A stretch of 64,000 bases of DNA from CAZZKE01 sp964655005 (GTDB lineage: Bacteria > Pseudomonadota > Alphaproteobacteria > Rhodospirillales > JABHCV01): NCBI GenBank assembly GCA_964655005.1, contig CAZZKE010000004.1, positions 1-64,000 of the forward strand, given 5' to 3'. The position numbers and the translations under genes are program-made. This document shows positions 16,689-29,153 of the stretch, one piece after another; positions within the stretch are counted from its first letter, which is position 1, and each line of letters begins with the position of its first letter. Under the pieces are notes generated by a model. It was not told where the DNA came from. It ran no database searches and was given only the letters and a program-made list of their open reading frames with translations.

Positions 16689-17891
16689 TCAGGTCCAGTG
16701 CCGGGAACGGAAAGAAACCAGCAGCAGAAGCAGCGCCGCCACGGCGAAGACGGCCCCGGCATAAAAGGTCATCGCCGGCCCCAGCATCTGCCATAATACG
16801 CCGGCCACCAGACTGGCGGCGAGAAGCGCCAGGCCATTGACCAGATTGAACAGGCCAAACGCCGTGCCGCGCAAGTGGTCCGGCGCACTGTCCGCCACCA
16901 GGGTCGCCAGCAATCCTTGCGTAAGCCCCAGATGAACGCCCCAAATCGCCACCCCGGCCATTACCAGGATATACCCGGCGGCATTGGCCAGCAGCAATTC
17001 GGCGACGATCAGCGCGGCGAAGCCGAACCCCAGCAGTACGCGCCGGTCCATCCTGTCGGCCAGTATCCCGACGGGATAGGAAGACAATGAGAAAACGACG
17101 CTCACCAGCACCAGCACCAGCGGCGACAGACCGACCGGCAGGCCCAGTTCCATGGCCCGCAAAGTCAGAAACGCGATGCTGAAGCGGGCCGAAGCGAACA
17201 GCGCGCCGATCACCACGACCAGCCAGTAGCCGCCACTCATTTGCGCCAGATCGGCCCGCCGCAAAGGCAGGCCGCGCTTGCCGCCGTTGTCCCTGGCGGC
17301 CGGTATCGACGCCGGCTCCTTGACCCCGAACAGCAAAAATACCATGCACAGCACGGCCGGAATCAGGGCGAACCACAGGACAAGGCTTATGTTGTCCGAC
17401 AACATCGCCATCAGGGCGATCGCCAGCAGAGGCCCCAAAAAGGCCCCCGCCGCATCCAGTGACTGACGCAGACCATAGGCCGCACCCCTGATTGCCGGCG
17501 GCGTGATGTCGGCGATCAGGGCGTCGCGCGGGGCGCCCCTGATTCCCTTGCCGATACGGTCGATAAAACGCGCCGCAAACAGCACCTCGACCGTATGCGC
17601 CAACGGAAACAGCGGCTTCGTGATGGCCGCCAGACCATAGCCAACAACCGCGAGGGCCTTGCGCTTGCCAAGCCAGTCGCTCAATGCCCCGGAGAAAACC
17701 TTGGTGATGGCGGCGGTGGCCTCGGCCACACCTTCGATTAAACCGACCGCCGCCATGCTTACGCCAACAGAGACATACAGCGCCGGCAGCAGGCCATGCA
17801 CCAATTCCGACGAGGCGTCCATGAACAGGCTGACAAACCCCAGCGCCCAGATGCCGCCGGGTATTTTTTGCGTATTTTTCGGAAGAAACAT
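16689..17891 (-). CDS. MFS transporter
   Basis: A 400-residue inner-membrane protein with twelve predicted helices. The major-facilitator loop 2-3 signature appears as GALSDWLGKRKALAVVGYG, and DRIGKGIRGAPRDALIAD follows. A longer open frame in another register overlaps this stretch, but its content is low-complexity and charge-rich, unlike a protein. The gene is convergent with the ArsR-rhodanese gene and divergent from an RpiR-type regulator, which is the likely controller. The substrate is unknown. Confidence 0.88.
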   Translation of the reverse strand: MFLPKNTQKIPGGIWALGFVSLFMDASSELVHGLLPALYVSVGVSMAAVGLIEGVAEATAAITKVFSGALSDWLGKRKALAVVGYGLAAITKPLFPLAHTVEVLFAARFIDRIGKGIRGAPRDALIADITPPAIRGAAYGLRQSLDAAGAFLGPLLAIALMAMLSDNISLVLWFALIPAVLCMVFLLFGVKEPASIPAARDNGGKRGLPLRRADLAQMSGGYWLVVVIGALFASARFSIAFLTLRAMELGLPVGLSPLVLVLVSVVFSLSSYPVGILADRMDRRVLLGFGFAALIVAELLLANAAGYILVMAGVAIWGVHLGLTQGLLATLVADSAPDHLRGTAFGLFNLVNGLALLAASLVAGVLWQMLGPAMTFYAGAVFAVAALLLLLVSFRSRHWT

Positions 17892-17931
17892 TTTCCACCA
17901 GCCCCGTAGTTCGCTTGATGGCCGCCGCCAA

Positions 17932-17974
17932 TGTAGTATTTGCTACTTATTTGATAATTGTTGTAGTATATTCG
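17932..17974. promoter_or_regulatory. Direct repeats between MFS and RpiR genes (candidate operator)
   Basis: TGTAGTATTTGCTAC (17932-17946) and TGTAGTATATTCG (17962-17974) share the core TGTAGTAT at a 30-base spacing, about three DNA turns. The first copy is also a short inverted repeat (GTAG/CTAC). The position in the divergent promoter region fits binding by the RpiR-type protein. Confidence 0.45.
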
Positions 17975-18004
17975 TCATCATGAGTCAAGGAAGGCAATAC
18001 CGCC

Positions 18005-18886
18005 ATGCAACATACTGCCGATTTCGATGACCGGCTGCACGCCTACCTGGACCGGCTAAGCCCGGCCGAACGGCGCGTCGCCAGGTTTTTCCAGGATAAC
18101 CGGGAAGAGGTCCTGATCGCCTCGGCTGCCGCCCTGGCGGCGCAGGTCGGCGCCAGCGACGCCACCGTGGTTCGCACCGCCAAGGCCCTGGGGTTTTCCG
18201 GTATGGAAGAACTGCGCCGTTCCCTGGCCCGGGACATCAGGAAAAACCTGTCCCCCGCCAATCGGGTGGCCCGAACGCTTCGCGAAGTCGGCGATGGTCC
18301 GGCGGCAGCCTTCGACGTGACCATGGACATCCATCAAAAATCGCTGGAGGCGCTTCGCCGCGACATCACCCCGGATATTTTCCGCCGCGCCGTTCAATCC
18401 ATCGTCGGTGCGCAACGGGTATTTATATTCGGGATCGGGCCGTCGAGCGCAATGGCGGATTACCTTACGGTGCAACTGGGCCGGTTCGGCATCGACGCGC
18501 AGAGCCTGACCCAAACCGGATTCCTGCTTGCCGATGGCGTCCGAAAGCTGAAACAGGGTGACCTGCTGATGATTTTTGCCTATGGCCGGGTGTACCGGGA
18601 ATTGCCGGTGTTGCTGGACCGGGCGGACCGCCTTGGCGTTGCCAGCATGCTGTTTTCCGATACGCTGGGCGCCAAACTGCGCCACCGCGTCGACCTGGTG
18701 TTGCCGGTGGCGCGTGGTCGCGCCGATATGCTGAGCATGCACACGGCGACCCTGGCGCTTGTCGAAACGCTGCTGGTAGGCGTCGCCACGGAACGCCCGA
18801 AGGAAACCATCGCCAGCCTCGAATCACTGAATGGAATACGGACCGCCCTGGCCGGAAAAGCGATGGATATTCCGACCCAAATATAG
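18005..18886 (+). CDS. MurR/RpiR-family transcriptional regulator
   Basis: A 293-residue regulator. The N-terminal helix-turn-helix domain (about residues 5-80) contains ASAAALAAQVGASDATVVRTAKALGFSGMEEL, the typical RpiR pattern. The C-terminal SIS domain (about 130-260) includes RVFIFGIGPSSAMADYL and GDLLMIFAYGR and would bind a phosphosugar or related ligand. Such proteins regulate sugar or amino-sugar metabolism, and some control other uptake genes. It diverges from the MFS carrier gene across 113 bases with direct repeats, so that carrier is the likely target. Confidence 0.9.
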   Translation: MQHTADFDDRLHAYLDRLSPAERRVARFFQDNREEVLIASAAALAAQVGASDATVVRTAKALGFSGMEELRRSLARDIRKNLSPANRVARTLREVGDGPAAAFDVTMDIHQKSLEALRRDITPDIFRRAVQSIVGAQRVFIFGIGPSSAMADYLTVQLGRFGIDAQSLTQTGFLLADGVRKLKQGDLLMIFAYGRVYRELPVLLDRADRLGVASMLFSDTLGAKLRHRVDLVLPVARGRADMLSMHTATLALVETLLVGVATERPKETIASLESLNGIRTALAGKAMDIPTQI

Positions 18887-18908
18887 CCCGTTCGATCCCC
18901 GACGCACT

Positions 18909-21734
18909 TCAATAATCGGCCAGAAAACTACGAATTTCGCTAATCGCCTCGGCCAGACCCAACCGGCTGACGGTGACGCCAGCCGGGAACGCGGTTAGCA
19001 GACGCGACGGCAGGGCCCGGTCCAGCATGACGAAGACACCCTTGTCGGTGGCCCGTCGCAGCAGGCGGCCATAGGCCTGTTTCAATTTCAGCCGGGTCAG
19101 CATTTCATCGTAAGCGCGGCCGCCGAAAGCCTGGCGTCTGGCCCGGTGCAGAATATCGGGGCGTGGCCACGGCACCCGGTCGAAGGCGATCAGGCGCAGC
19201 GACCGTCCGGGAATATCGACGCCGTCGCGAACCGCGTCGGTGCCCAGCAAACAGGAATTCTCCTCGGCCCGGAAAATATCTATAAGGGTGCCCACATCCA
19301 TGGCGTCCACATGCTGGGCCAGCAACTCGAAACCGGCCTGATCCAGCGGGCCGGCGATATGCCCGTGGATAGCCTTCAGGCGATTTATCGCCGTGAACAG
19401 GCCGAGACCGCCACCGCCGGCGGCCAGAAACAATTCCCGATAGGCGGCGCCGACCTGAGCCAAATCGCCCTTGTCAACATCGCCGACAATCAACACCCGG
19501 GTGCGTCCGGCGTAATCGAACGGCGAGGCCTGGCCGTTTGTCAGCGGCGGTCGGGCAAGGTAGGCGCTTCCGGTCCGCGCGATGGCGGCGGCCCAGTCGC
19601 CGAGATCATCGCCCGGCTCGTCATCCGGTCCCGGCGGCGCATCGCCATGTTCCGGAATGCTGTTACGCAGCGTCGCCGAAGTCAGCAGCACGCCGTGGGC
19701 CGGAATCATCACCGCCTCGGCAAACGGTCGGGTCGGGTCGACCCAGTGGCGATGCAGGCCGACATCGACCTCGCGGCCCTCGTCTCGCTGGACGCTGAAC
19801 CAGTCGACCACCGCTTCCGGCGTTTCGCTGTGCAGGGCCTTGAGCATATCGACCCAGGCGTTCAACTGGTCGACGCCGCGCCGCCGCAAACTTCGGCTGA
19901 GCGCCTCGATACGGTTACGGGTGGCGGTGTCCAGCGTATCGGCATCGGCATCCAGCAGCCGGGCCAGCGACTTTATCAGGCCGGACAGCGGGCGGCGCAG
20001 ACGGGCCAAGGCCGCCTCCAGCTTGCCCGCCGCCGCCAGCAGCCCCGATACCGGCTGCCCGGTCGCGGCCTCCAGATTGTAACTGGCCGCGACCTTGCGT
20101 CCGGAACTTTCCCTGGCGTAAACGTGTGTGCGCGCCGCGGCGAAGAAGGCCTCTGCAGCGCCGACCGGCTGGCCGCCGCCCAGCCGCTGCCGCCAGCCCG
20201 GTCCGGGCAGGGCGCGGGCGGCGCGCAGGGCCTCGTCCAGCGCTTCAATGGCCTCGTCATCGCCGGCGATCAGGTCCTCAAGGCGGGCCCGCAAGCCCCG
20301 CGAGCGGGAGCGCCGTCCGGCCTCGGCCCCGATCAGCCAGCGCCGCAAGGCCTCGCTTTCGTAGCCCGTTAATTCGACCGAAAAGGCGCTATCGGCGGCG
20401 GCAAAAATATGGTGGCCCTCGTCGAATACATAGCGGGTCGGCAGATCGCCTTCGCCGCCGCCCAGCGCCGCCTGGACCATGACCAGGGCGTGATTGGCGA
20501 CCACCAGACGGGCATGACCGGCGCGGCGTATCGTGCGTTCCACAAAACAGCGGCCATAGTGTTCGCAGGCGGCATAGGTGCATTCGCCCCGGGTGTCGGT
20601 CAAATCGATGGTCATGCCCCGGCCCAGCAGGCCGGTCAGCCAGGCCGGGAAGTCGCCGCCGACCATGTCGCCATCGCGGCTGGCCAGCGCCCATCTGGCC
20701 ATCAGGCCAAGCGCCACCGCCGCGCCGCCATCGGGGTTGCCGCCGCCGCTGCGCAGACGGGATACCGCCTCCTGGAAATTAAGCAGGCAGAAATAGTTTT
20801 CCCGGCCCTTGCGGATCACCACCTTGGCCGATTTCTCTTCCGGGTCGGGATACAAGCGATCCAGTTCGCCATCCAGTTGCCGTTGCAGGTTGCGGGTAAA
20901 GGTGCTGATCCAGACCGCACCATCGTTCTTTTCCGCCCACACGCTGGCGGGCGCTATGTAACCCATGGTCTTGCCGACGCCGGTGCCGGCATCGGCCAGC
21001 ACCACATGGGGTTCGCCGGCCCGGTCACGGGGCCGAAAAGCCGCCGACACGGCCCCGGCATACGTCGCCTGTTCGGGGCGGGCTTCGGCGCCGCGGCCCA
21101 GCAGCCGGACCAGTTGGGCGCGGGCTTCGGCCGGTTCCACCGGCAGGTCGCGGGGCGGCGCCGGCGGCGGCCGGTCCTGCCATTCGGCGATCCGCCTCCA
21201 TACGGCCAGGCCCTGGAAAACATTACGCGGGCGGCTTTCGCTTTGCGGCGGGGGCCCGAGCGCCGCCAGCACCGCCGCCGCCCATGGCCAGCCGCCCCGC
21301 TGCATGGCCAGCACCACGGCCCTGGCCTCGGCGCCGCCGTCGCGCTCGCCGTCGGCCAGTTCCGACAACAGTGCGTGCGCCGCCTTGAGCAGCGATTCGG
21401 CCTGGCTCTCATGGCTGACCGGCAGGGCCAGCCCCAGTTCCCCGGCCAGGCCGCGCGGCGTCGGCAACACGAAACGGGCGGGCCGTACGAATGCAAACAG
21501 TTCCAGCACGTCGTATGCCGGAAACGGCCTGGCGTCGATACGGTGGAAGTAGTCACGCCCATTGCAGATAATCGGCGGCCGCCCGGCATCGAGCCGGCGG
21601 CGGGCCTCCGGGGCGGTTATATTTTCGATCTCGCCGTCGACGCTTAGCCGGACCACGCCGCGCACCCCGGCGATACTGGCCGGGGCGTCGGGAAGCAATA
21701 TCCTGCCGGTGGCGGTGGGATGTCCGGATTCCAT
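18909..21734 (-). CDS. DinG/XPD-type ATP-dependent DNA helicase
   Basis: A superfamily 2 helicase of 941 residues when started at the ATG at 21734. The Walker A motif GTGVGKT lies near residue 250. Four cysteines expected to hold an XPD/DinG-type [4Fe-4S] cluster lie near residue 315 and in the CTYAACEHYGRC stretch around 385-396. The DEGH Walker B motif is near 438. Motifs V/VI are in the C-terminal third (GTDAVRDGVDIPG, KQAYGRLLRR). DinG-type helicases unwind 5'-overhang duplexes, R-loops and G4 DNA during repair and replication. The open frame extends to 22292, but the extra part only mirrors the divergent gene, so the later start is chosen. A non-conserved N-terminal region of about 240 residues precedes the helicase core. 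Confidence 0.85.
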   Translation of the reverse strand: MESGHPTATGRILLPDAPASIAGVRGVVRLSVDGEIENITAPEARRRLDAGRPPIICNGRDYFHRIDARPFPAYDVLELFAFVRPARFVLPTPRGLAGELGLALPVSHESQAESLLKAAHALLSELADGERDGGAEARAVVLAMQRGGWPWAAAVLAALGPPPQSESRPRNVFQGLAVWRRIAEWQDRPPPAPPRDLPVEPAEARAQLVRLLGRGAEARPEQATYAGAVSAAFRPRDRAGEPHVVLADAGTGVGKTMGYIAPASVWAEKNDGAVWISTFTRNLQRQLDGELDRLYPDPEEKSAKVVIRKGRENYFCLLNFQEAVSRLRSGGGNPDGGAAVALGLMARWALASRDGDMVGGDFPAWLTGLLGRGMTIDLTDTRGECTYAACEHYGRCFVERTIRRAGHARLVVANHALVMVQAALGGGEGDLPTRYVFDEGHHIFAAADSAFSVELTGYESEALRRWLIGAEAGRRSRSRGLRARLEDLIAGDDEAIEALDEALRAARALPGPGWRQRLGGGQPVGAAEAFFAAARTHVYARESSGRKVAASYNLEAATGQPVSGLLAAAGKLEAALARLRRPLSGLIKSLARLLDADADTLDTATRNRIEALSRSLRRRGVDQLNAWVDMLKALHSETPEAVVDWFSVQRDEGREVDVGLHRHWVDPTRPFAEAVMIPAHGVLLTSATLRNSIPEHGDAPPGPDDEPGDDLGDWAAAIARTGSAYLARPPLTNGQASPFDYAGRTRVLIVGDVDKGDLAQVGAAYRELFLAAGGGGLGLFTAINRLKAIHGHIAGPLDQAGFELLAQHVDAMDVGTLIDIFRAEENSCLLGTDAVRDGVDIPGRSLRLIAFDRVPWPRPDILHRARRQAFGGRAYDEMLTRLKLKQAYGRLLRRATDKGVFVMLDRALPSRLLTAFPAGVTVSRLGLAEAISEIRSFLADY

Positions 21735-21848
21735 GGTCCGGATTATAGTCCGGGCCCGGATTGCGTGCGCTATTATATTGCCGCCAACCGGTTGAAGCGG
21801 CTTCCGCCGGCGCTTACAATTTTGTCCGGCATGGCGTAAAGTGGGGCG

Positions 21849-22670
21849 ATGAATCAGGCGCTGCACAATCAGGCCCGTGGCGAACTCGATCTGGCCGATC
21901 ATTTTGTCGCCTGTTCCAGGGTCGGGCGTTACCTGACGGTATTCGACGAAAGCCGCTTCATAATCACCGACGATTTCAGGGATGATCGCGCCATTGACCG
22001 CACGGCGGCCAGTGTCGCCTCTATTTTCTCGCGCGATCCGCTGGTCGCCGAGGCCGCCCTGCTGCCCCTGGGCAAGGCCGCCGCCAAACCGCTGCGCAAC
22101 CGGGAAACCTATGAAGAACTGTTTACCCTGATCGAACGGCAGGCGCTGGACCCGACGGTCCGGCAAACGGCGCGTTCCCTGATGGAAGACGGCTTCCGCG
22201 AGGCCCGTATCCGCGAGATCGAGGCAACCCTGCAAGGCAAGATCAACCCGGCGCGGGTCCGCTACCGGGCGTTTCTGGAAGTAATCCGGCAACTGACCGA
22301 CCGCAACATCACACCACGGCTGTTTCGCGATGAATTTCTGGAATTTACCTACGCCGTCGCCGGCAAGCTGGATTTCGGCATCTACAGTTATTGCCTGGAC
22401 CGGATATTCGGCAACCGGCGCATCGCCATGAAGGCCAAGGGCTATCTGGTCTCCGAACTGCTTGGATTCCCGCCGACCATCCGCCGTGAATTGTTGACCA
22501 ATTTGCTGACCGCACCGGATACCGACCAGCGCCTGGCCGATTTCGTCCGCGACGCCATCAAACAGAAACTGGGCGACCTGGCGGCAACGGAAATCGACCT
22601 GCTGGTGGCCTTGAAATCCTCGGAAATGTCCATGGACAACCTAAACGAAATGATCGCCGGAAGCGGTTGA
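21849..22670 (+). CDS. Conserved-looking hypothetical protein, helix-rich
   Basis: I do not recognise this 273-residue protein. It has no signal peptide or membrane segment, looks mostly alpha-helical and is rich in charged residues. Amphipathic repeats occur in the second half (LDFGIYSYCLDRIFGN; LLGFPPTIRRELLTNLL). Codon use matches the surrounding genes, so it is likely a genuine coding region. It is divergent from the DinG-like helicase gene, sharing a 114-base promoter region, which hints at but does not prove a nucleic-acid-related role. Confidence 0.7.
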   Translation: MNQALHNQARGELDLADHFVACSRVGRYLTVFDESRFIITDDFRDDRAIDRTAASVASIFSRDPLVAEAALLPLGKAAAKPLRNRETYEELFTLIERQALDPTVRQTARSLMEDGFREARIREIEATLQGKINPARVRYRAFLEVIRQLTDRNITPRLFRDEFLEFTYAVAGKLDFGIYSYCLDRIFGNRRIAMKAKGYLVSELLGFPPTIRRELLTNLLTAPDTDQRLADFVRDAIKQKLGDLAATEIDLLVALKSSEMSMDNLNEMIAGSG

Positions 22671-22743
22671 CCCTGGACGCCGTGAATTTTGACCGATATC
22701 AGGGCGGAAATTGCAATTTGGTTCGGTTTTTTCTATACGAAAC

Positions 22744-22763
22744 ATATCACTTAGTGATATAAT
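22744..22763 (+). promoter_or_regulatory. Palindromic operator overlapping a -10 box before the toxin gene
   Basis: ATATCACTTAGTGATAT (22744-22760) is a perfect palindrome with 8-bp arms around one base. It overlaps TATAAT at 22758-22763. Transcription from this -10 box would start close to 22770, only a few bases before the TTG start of the toxin gene. This is a classic autoregulatory arrangement for toxin-antitoxin operons. Confidence 0.7.
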
Positions 22764-22774
22764 TTGGATTATAG

Positions 22775-23164
22775 TTGAGAATATTCGTAAACAAATGGTT
22801 CGAGCGGTGGCGTCGTAAGGAAGCGATATCGGACGATGCCCTTCGAACTGCGGTGAAGGAAATGGAACAGGGTCTTGCCGATGCGAGCCTCGGTGGCGGA
22901 CTGCACAAAAAACGGGTCGCCGCACCGGGAAGAGGAAAGAGCGGGTCTTATCGGACCTTGCTGGCCTTCCGGTCAAAGAGGCGCGCCTTTTTCATTTATG
23001 GCTTTGCCAAAAATCAACGGGATAATATTGACGGCAAGGAAGAACGGGCATTAAAGGCCCTCGCGAAGGAACTGCTGGATTACGATGCAAGGGCAATCCG
23101 AAAGGCCATGGCGGCAGACGCGATATATGAAGTGAGGTACGATGGTGGCCAAAAAAAGGAATAG
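22775..23164 (+). CDS. RelE/ParE-superfamily toxin (type II toxin-antitoxin)
   Basis: A 129-residue basic protein resembling the RelE-like family that starts (M)RxFxNKWFxRWxRKE. It contains GGGLHKKRVAAPGRGKSGSY, then RTLLAFR and FFIYGFAKNQRDNI. RelE-type toxins cleave mRNA at the ribosome or otherwise block growth until bound by antitoxin. The start is TTG: an in-frame stop lies directly upstream and the protein aligns with the family from this codon. No ribosome-binding site is visible, so a nearly leaderless message is likely. It overlaps the antitoxin gene by 23 bases. The order is toxin first, as in higBA-type loci. Confidence 0.82.
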   Translation: MRIFVNKWFERWRRKEAISDDALRTAVKEMEQGLADASLGGGLHKKRVAAPGRGKSGSYRTLLAFRSKRRAFFIYGFAKNQRDNIDGKEERALKALAKELLDYDARAIRKAMAADAIYEVRYDGGQKKE

Positions 23165-23462
23165 CCCGATCCTGGACGCCGTCCACGGAACGGTGAGAGA
23201 CCTGCATGATGCCGGTGTTATGGACGAGACGACCATGCGCCGGTTTGACGCCCTGTGTCTGCCACCCGTAAAAAATTACACGTCCGCCGAGATTAAACGG
23301 ATCAGGTCGGCCCAGCATGTGAGTCAGCCTGTTTTCGCGGCCTATCTCAATGTCAGCAGGTCAACTGTCGCCCAATGGGAACAGGGCGGGAAGAGACCGC
23401 GCGGGGCCTCTCTCAAGCTGCTGGAGCTGGTGGAACGGAAGGGGCTGGCGGAACTGGCGTGA
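23142..23462 (+). CDS. XRE/HigA-like antitoxin with helix-turn-helix domain
   Basis: A 106-residue DNA-binding protein. Residues of about 45-90 form a Cro/C1-type helix-turn-helix (QHVSQPVFAAYLNVSRSTVAQWEQGGKRP). The N-terminal region probably wraps the toxin. It follows the RelE-like toxin gene in an overlapping arrangement and has its own TGAGG ribosome-binding site inside the toxin gene. It should neutralise the toxin and repress the operon by binding the palindrome at 22744-22760. Confidence 0.87.
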   Translation: MVAKKRNSPILDAVHGTVRDLHDAGVMDETTMRRFDALCLPPVKNYTSAEIKRIRSAQHVSQPVFAAYLNVSRSTVAQWEQGGKRPRGASLKLLELVERKGLAELA

Positions 23463-23472
23463 ACCGGCCCGC

Positions 23473-27153
<3,681 letters not shown>

Positions 27154-27154
27154 G

Positions 27155-28126
27155 TCAGTTATCGTTCCCGTTGGAATTGCCATCGGGGCGGACCCCCAGC
27201 ATATGGCAAATGGCGTAGGTCAGGTCGGCCCGGTTGAGAGTATAGAAATGGAAATCCTTGACGCCGCCGGCGTGCAATACCCGGCATTGTTCGGCGGCGA
27301 TGCTGGCGGCGACCAGTTTGCGGGTTTCCGGATCGTCGTCGAGCCCGTGGAACAGGCCGGCCAGCCAGTCCGGCACCGCCGTGCCGCTAAGGCCCGAGAA
27401 TTTGCACACCTGTTTGAAATTGGTTACCGGCAGGATGCCCGGCACAATCGGCACATAAATGCCGGCGGCCCGCGCCCGGTCCACAAATCGCAGATAAATC
27501 CCGGGATCAAAAAAATACTGGGTGATGGCGCGACTGGCCCCGGCGTCAATTTTACGTTTCAGGTTATCCAGATCGGCATCCAGATCGACCGCTTCCGGAT
27601 GCCCTTCCGGGTATGCCGCGACGCTGATTTCAAAATCGGCGATGTCCTTCAACCCGGCCACCAGATCGGAGGCATAGGCGTAACCGTCGGCGTCAGGGCG
27701 ATAGCCCGCGGCCCCTTCCGGAGCGTCCCCGCGCAGGGCGACGATATGGCGGATACCGGCGTTCCAGTAACGTTCGGCAATAACCCTGATTTCCTGCCTG
27801 GTAGAGCCGACGCAGGTCAGGTGGGCGGCGGCTTCGAGCCCGCTGTCGCGGGCGATGGCGACGACCGTTTCGTGGGTCCGCTCCCGTGTCGTGCCGCCGG
27901 CGCCGTAAGTGACCGACACGAACGACGGCCTGACCGGCGCCAGTCGCTCGATACAGTTCCACAGGGACCGTTCCGCCTTTTCCGTAGCCGGCGGAAAAAA
28001 TTCGAACGAGACGTTAACATCTTTCGGCAACGGCAGGGCGACAATCAGCGACGGATGCGGTGGACGGCCCTTCGAGGTCACGTTCATCAGGTCCTGACGC
28101 AGAATTTGATTTTCCTTCCTGGTCAT
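27155..28126 (-). CDS. metF: 5,10-methylenetetrahydrofolate reductase
   Basis: A 323-residue FAD enzyme that reduces methylenetetrahydrofolate to methyltetrahydrofolate, the methyl donor for MetH encoded immediately downstream. The family signature VSFEFFPPATEKAERSLW occurs near the N-terminus, with FVSVTYGAGGTTRERT and ITQYFFDPGIY further on. The ATG at 28126 overlaps the stop of the upstream regulator gene (ATGA), which supports this start over an upstream one that would overlap by more. Spacing to metH is one base, so all three genes are translationally linked. Confidence 0.95.
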   Translation of the reverse strand: MTRKENQILRQDLMNVTSKGRPPHPSLIVALPLPKDVNVSFEFFPPATEKAERSLWNCIERLAPVRPSFVSVTYGAGGTTRERTHETVVAIARDSGLEAAAHLTCVGSTRQEIRVIAERYWNAGIRHIVALRGDAPEGAAGYRPDADGYAYASDLVAGLKDIADFEISVAAYPEGHPEAVDLDADLDNLKRKIDAGASRAITQYFFDPGIYLRFVDRARAAGIYVPIVPGILPVTNFKQVCKFSGLSGTAVPDWLAGLFHGLDDDPETRKLVAASIAAEQCRVLHAGGVKDFHFYTLNRADLTYAICHMLGVRPDGNSNGNDN

Positions 28127-29097
28127 ATCGGTGCGGTTTCCTGTTGTTTGCGGCCGAGCCACAGCGACACCGTCAACGGGTCGCCGGCAAGATGCCGGGT
28201 GTCAATCAAGTTCAGGCCGCCGGCCTCGAACCAGGCGGCGATCTCGCCGTCAGCGAATCCAAGGCGGCGATGATTATGTTCCAGGCGCAGGGCCTCTACC
28301 TGATGAGGCGCGAAATCGACCAGCAGCAGATGTCCACCGGGCCTCAGCACCCGTGCCGCCTCGACCACGGCCTGGGCCGGCCGGTCCAGAAAATGCAGGA
28401 CCTGATGGATGGTCACGGCGTCGAACGATGCGGCGGCGAAGGGAATCTGGTAGATATCGGCCTGACGCACGGCGCAGTGGGACATTCCGGCGCGGTCGAG
28501 GTTATTGCGCGCTATGGCCAGCATCTCGACCGACAGATCAATGCCCTCGCCGCGCTCGATATGCGGCCCGAAGGTTTCAAGCATACGTCCGGTGCCGGTG
28601 CCGATATCAAGCAGGTCTTCGATTTTGCGGTTCGCGCCGACTCCCGGCAACATTTCAAGCAGCGCCCGTTCCACTTCAATGTCGTCGGTATGCAACGAGC
28701 GCAATTCATCCCAGGCGCCGGCGTTGCTGCGGAAATAGGCCTGCGCCTTCTGATCGCGTTTGCGTTTGATGCCTTGCAGCCGCTCGAAGTCGCGCGCCAG
28801 TTGCTCGTCGTCATCTATTTTTTCCGGTATCAGGTCAAGCAGGCAACGGACCAGGGCGGCCCCGGCGCCGCGATGGACCAGTCCGTAAAAAACCCAGCTG
28901 CCCTCGCGCTTGCGATCAAGCAAGCCGGCGTCGGTCAACAGCTTAAGGTGGCGCGATACCCTGGGCTGGCTCTGCAAGACGATTTCGACCAGTTCGCTGA
29001 CCGTCAAATCGCCATGGGAACACAACGCCAGCAGTCGCAACCGGCTCGGCTCGGCAACCGCCCGCAAGGCCGATATCAAAGGTTCAATCGTATTCAT
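28123..29097 (-). CDS. ArsR-family regulator fused to a SAM-dependent methyltransferase
   Basis: A 324-residue two-domain protein. Residues of about 1-90 form an ArsR winged helix (LTVSELVEIVLQSQPRVSRHLKLL, then GLLDRKREGSWVFYGL). Residues of about 130-310 form a class I methyltransferase with the SAM-binding motif LLDIGTGTGRMLE and the post-motifs ADIYQIPF and VLRPGGHLLLVDF. It heads the operon with metF and metH, so the methyltransferase fold probably reports SAM or S-adenosylhomocysteine to the DNA-binding domain. It could instead be an active methyltransferase. The ATG at 29097 is preferred over one twelve codons upstream because the extra residues are unlike the family. Confidence 0.87.
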   Translation of the reverse strand: MNTIEPLISALRAVAEPSRLRLLALCSHGDLTVSELVEIVLQSQPRVSRHLKLLTDAGLLDRKREGSWVFYGLVHRGAGAALVRCLLDLIPEKIDDDEQLARDFERLQGIKRKRDQKAQAYFRSNAGAWDELRSLHTDDIEVERALLEMLPGVGANRKIEDLLDIGTGTGRMLETFGPHIERGEGIDLSVEMLAIARNNLDRAGMSHCAVRQADIYQIPFAAASFDAVTIHQVLHFLDRPAQAVVEAARVLRPGGHLLLVDFAPHQVEALRLEHNHRRLGFADGEIAAWFEAGGLNLIDTRHLAGDPLTVSLWLGRKQQETAPI

Positions 29098-29133
29098 GGC
29101 CGGAAGAAACCAAATTCTACAAAATATATACAA

Positions 29134-29153
29134 ATATAAACATTTCTTTATAT
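29134..29153 (-). promoter_or_regulatory. Operator-like inverted repeat upstream of the regulator-metF-metH operon
   Basis: ATATAAA (29134-29140) and TTTATAT (29147-29153) form a 20-base perfect inverted repeat within a strongly AT-rich block, 36 bases before the regulator start. It is a good candidate for autoregulatory binding by the ArsR domain. No SAM riboswitch features were seen here. Confidence 0.5.

Noticed and set aside
16624..17931. 435-codon open frame on the minus strand, longer than the MFS gene
   Set aside because: It overlaps the MFS gene in another register and reads as Gly/Arg/Ala-rich sequence without membrane helices or motifs, whereas the 400-residue frame is a clear twelve-helix carrier.
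21735..22292. N-terminal extension of the helicase frame
   Set aside because: The extra 186 codons lie antisense to the 273-residue gene and across the promoter region; the ATG at 21734 starts the plausible protein.
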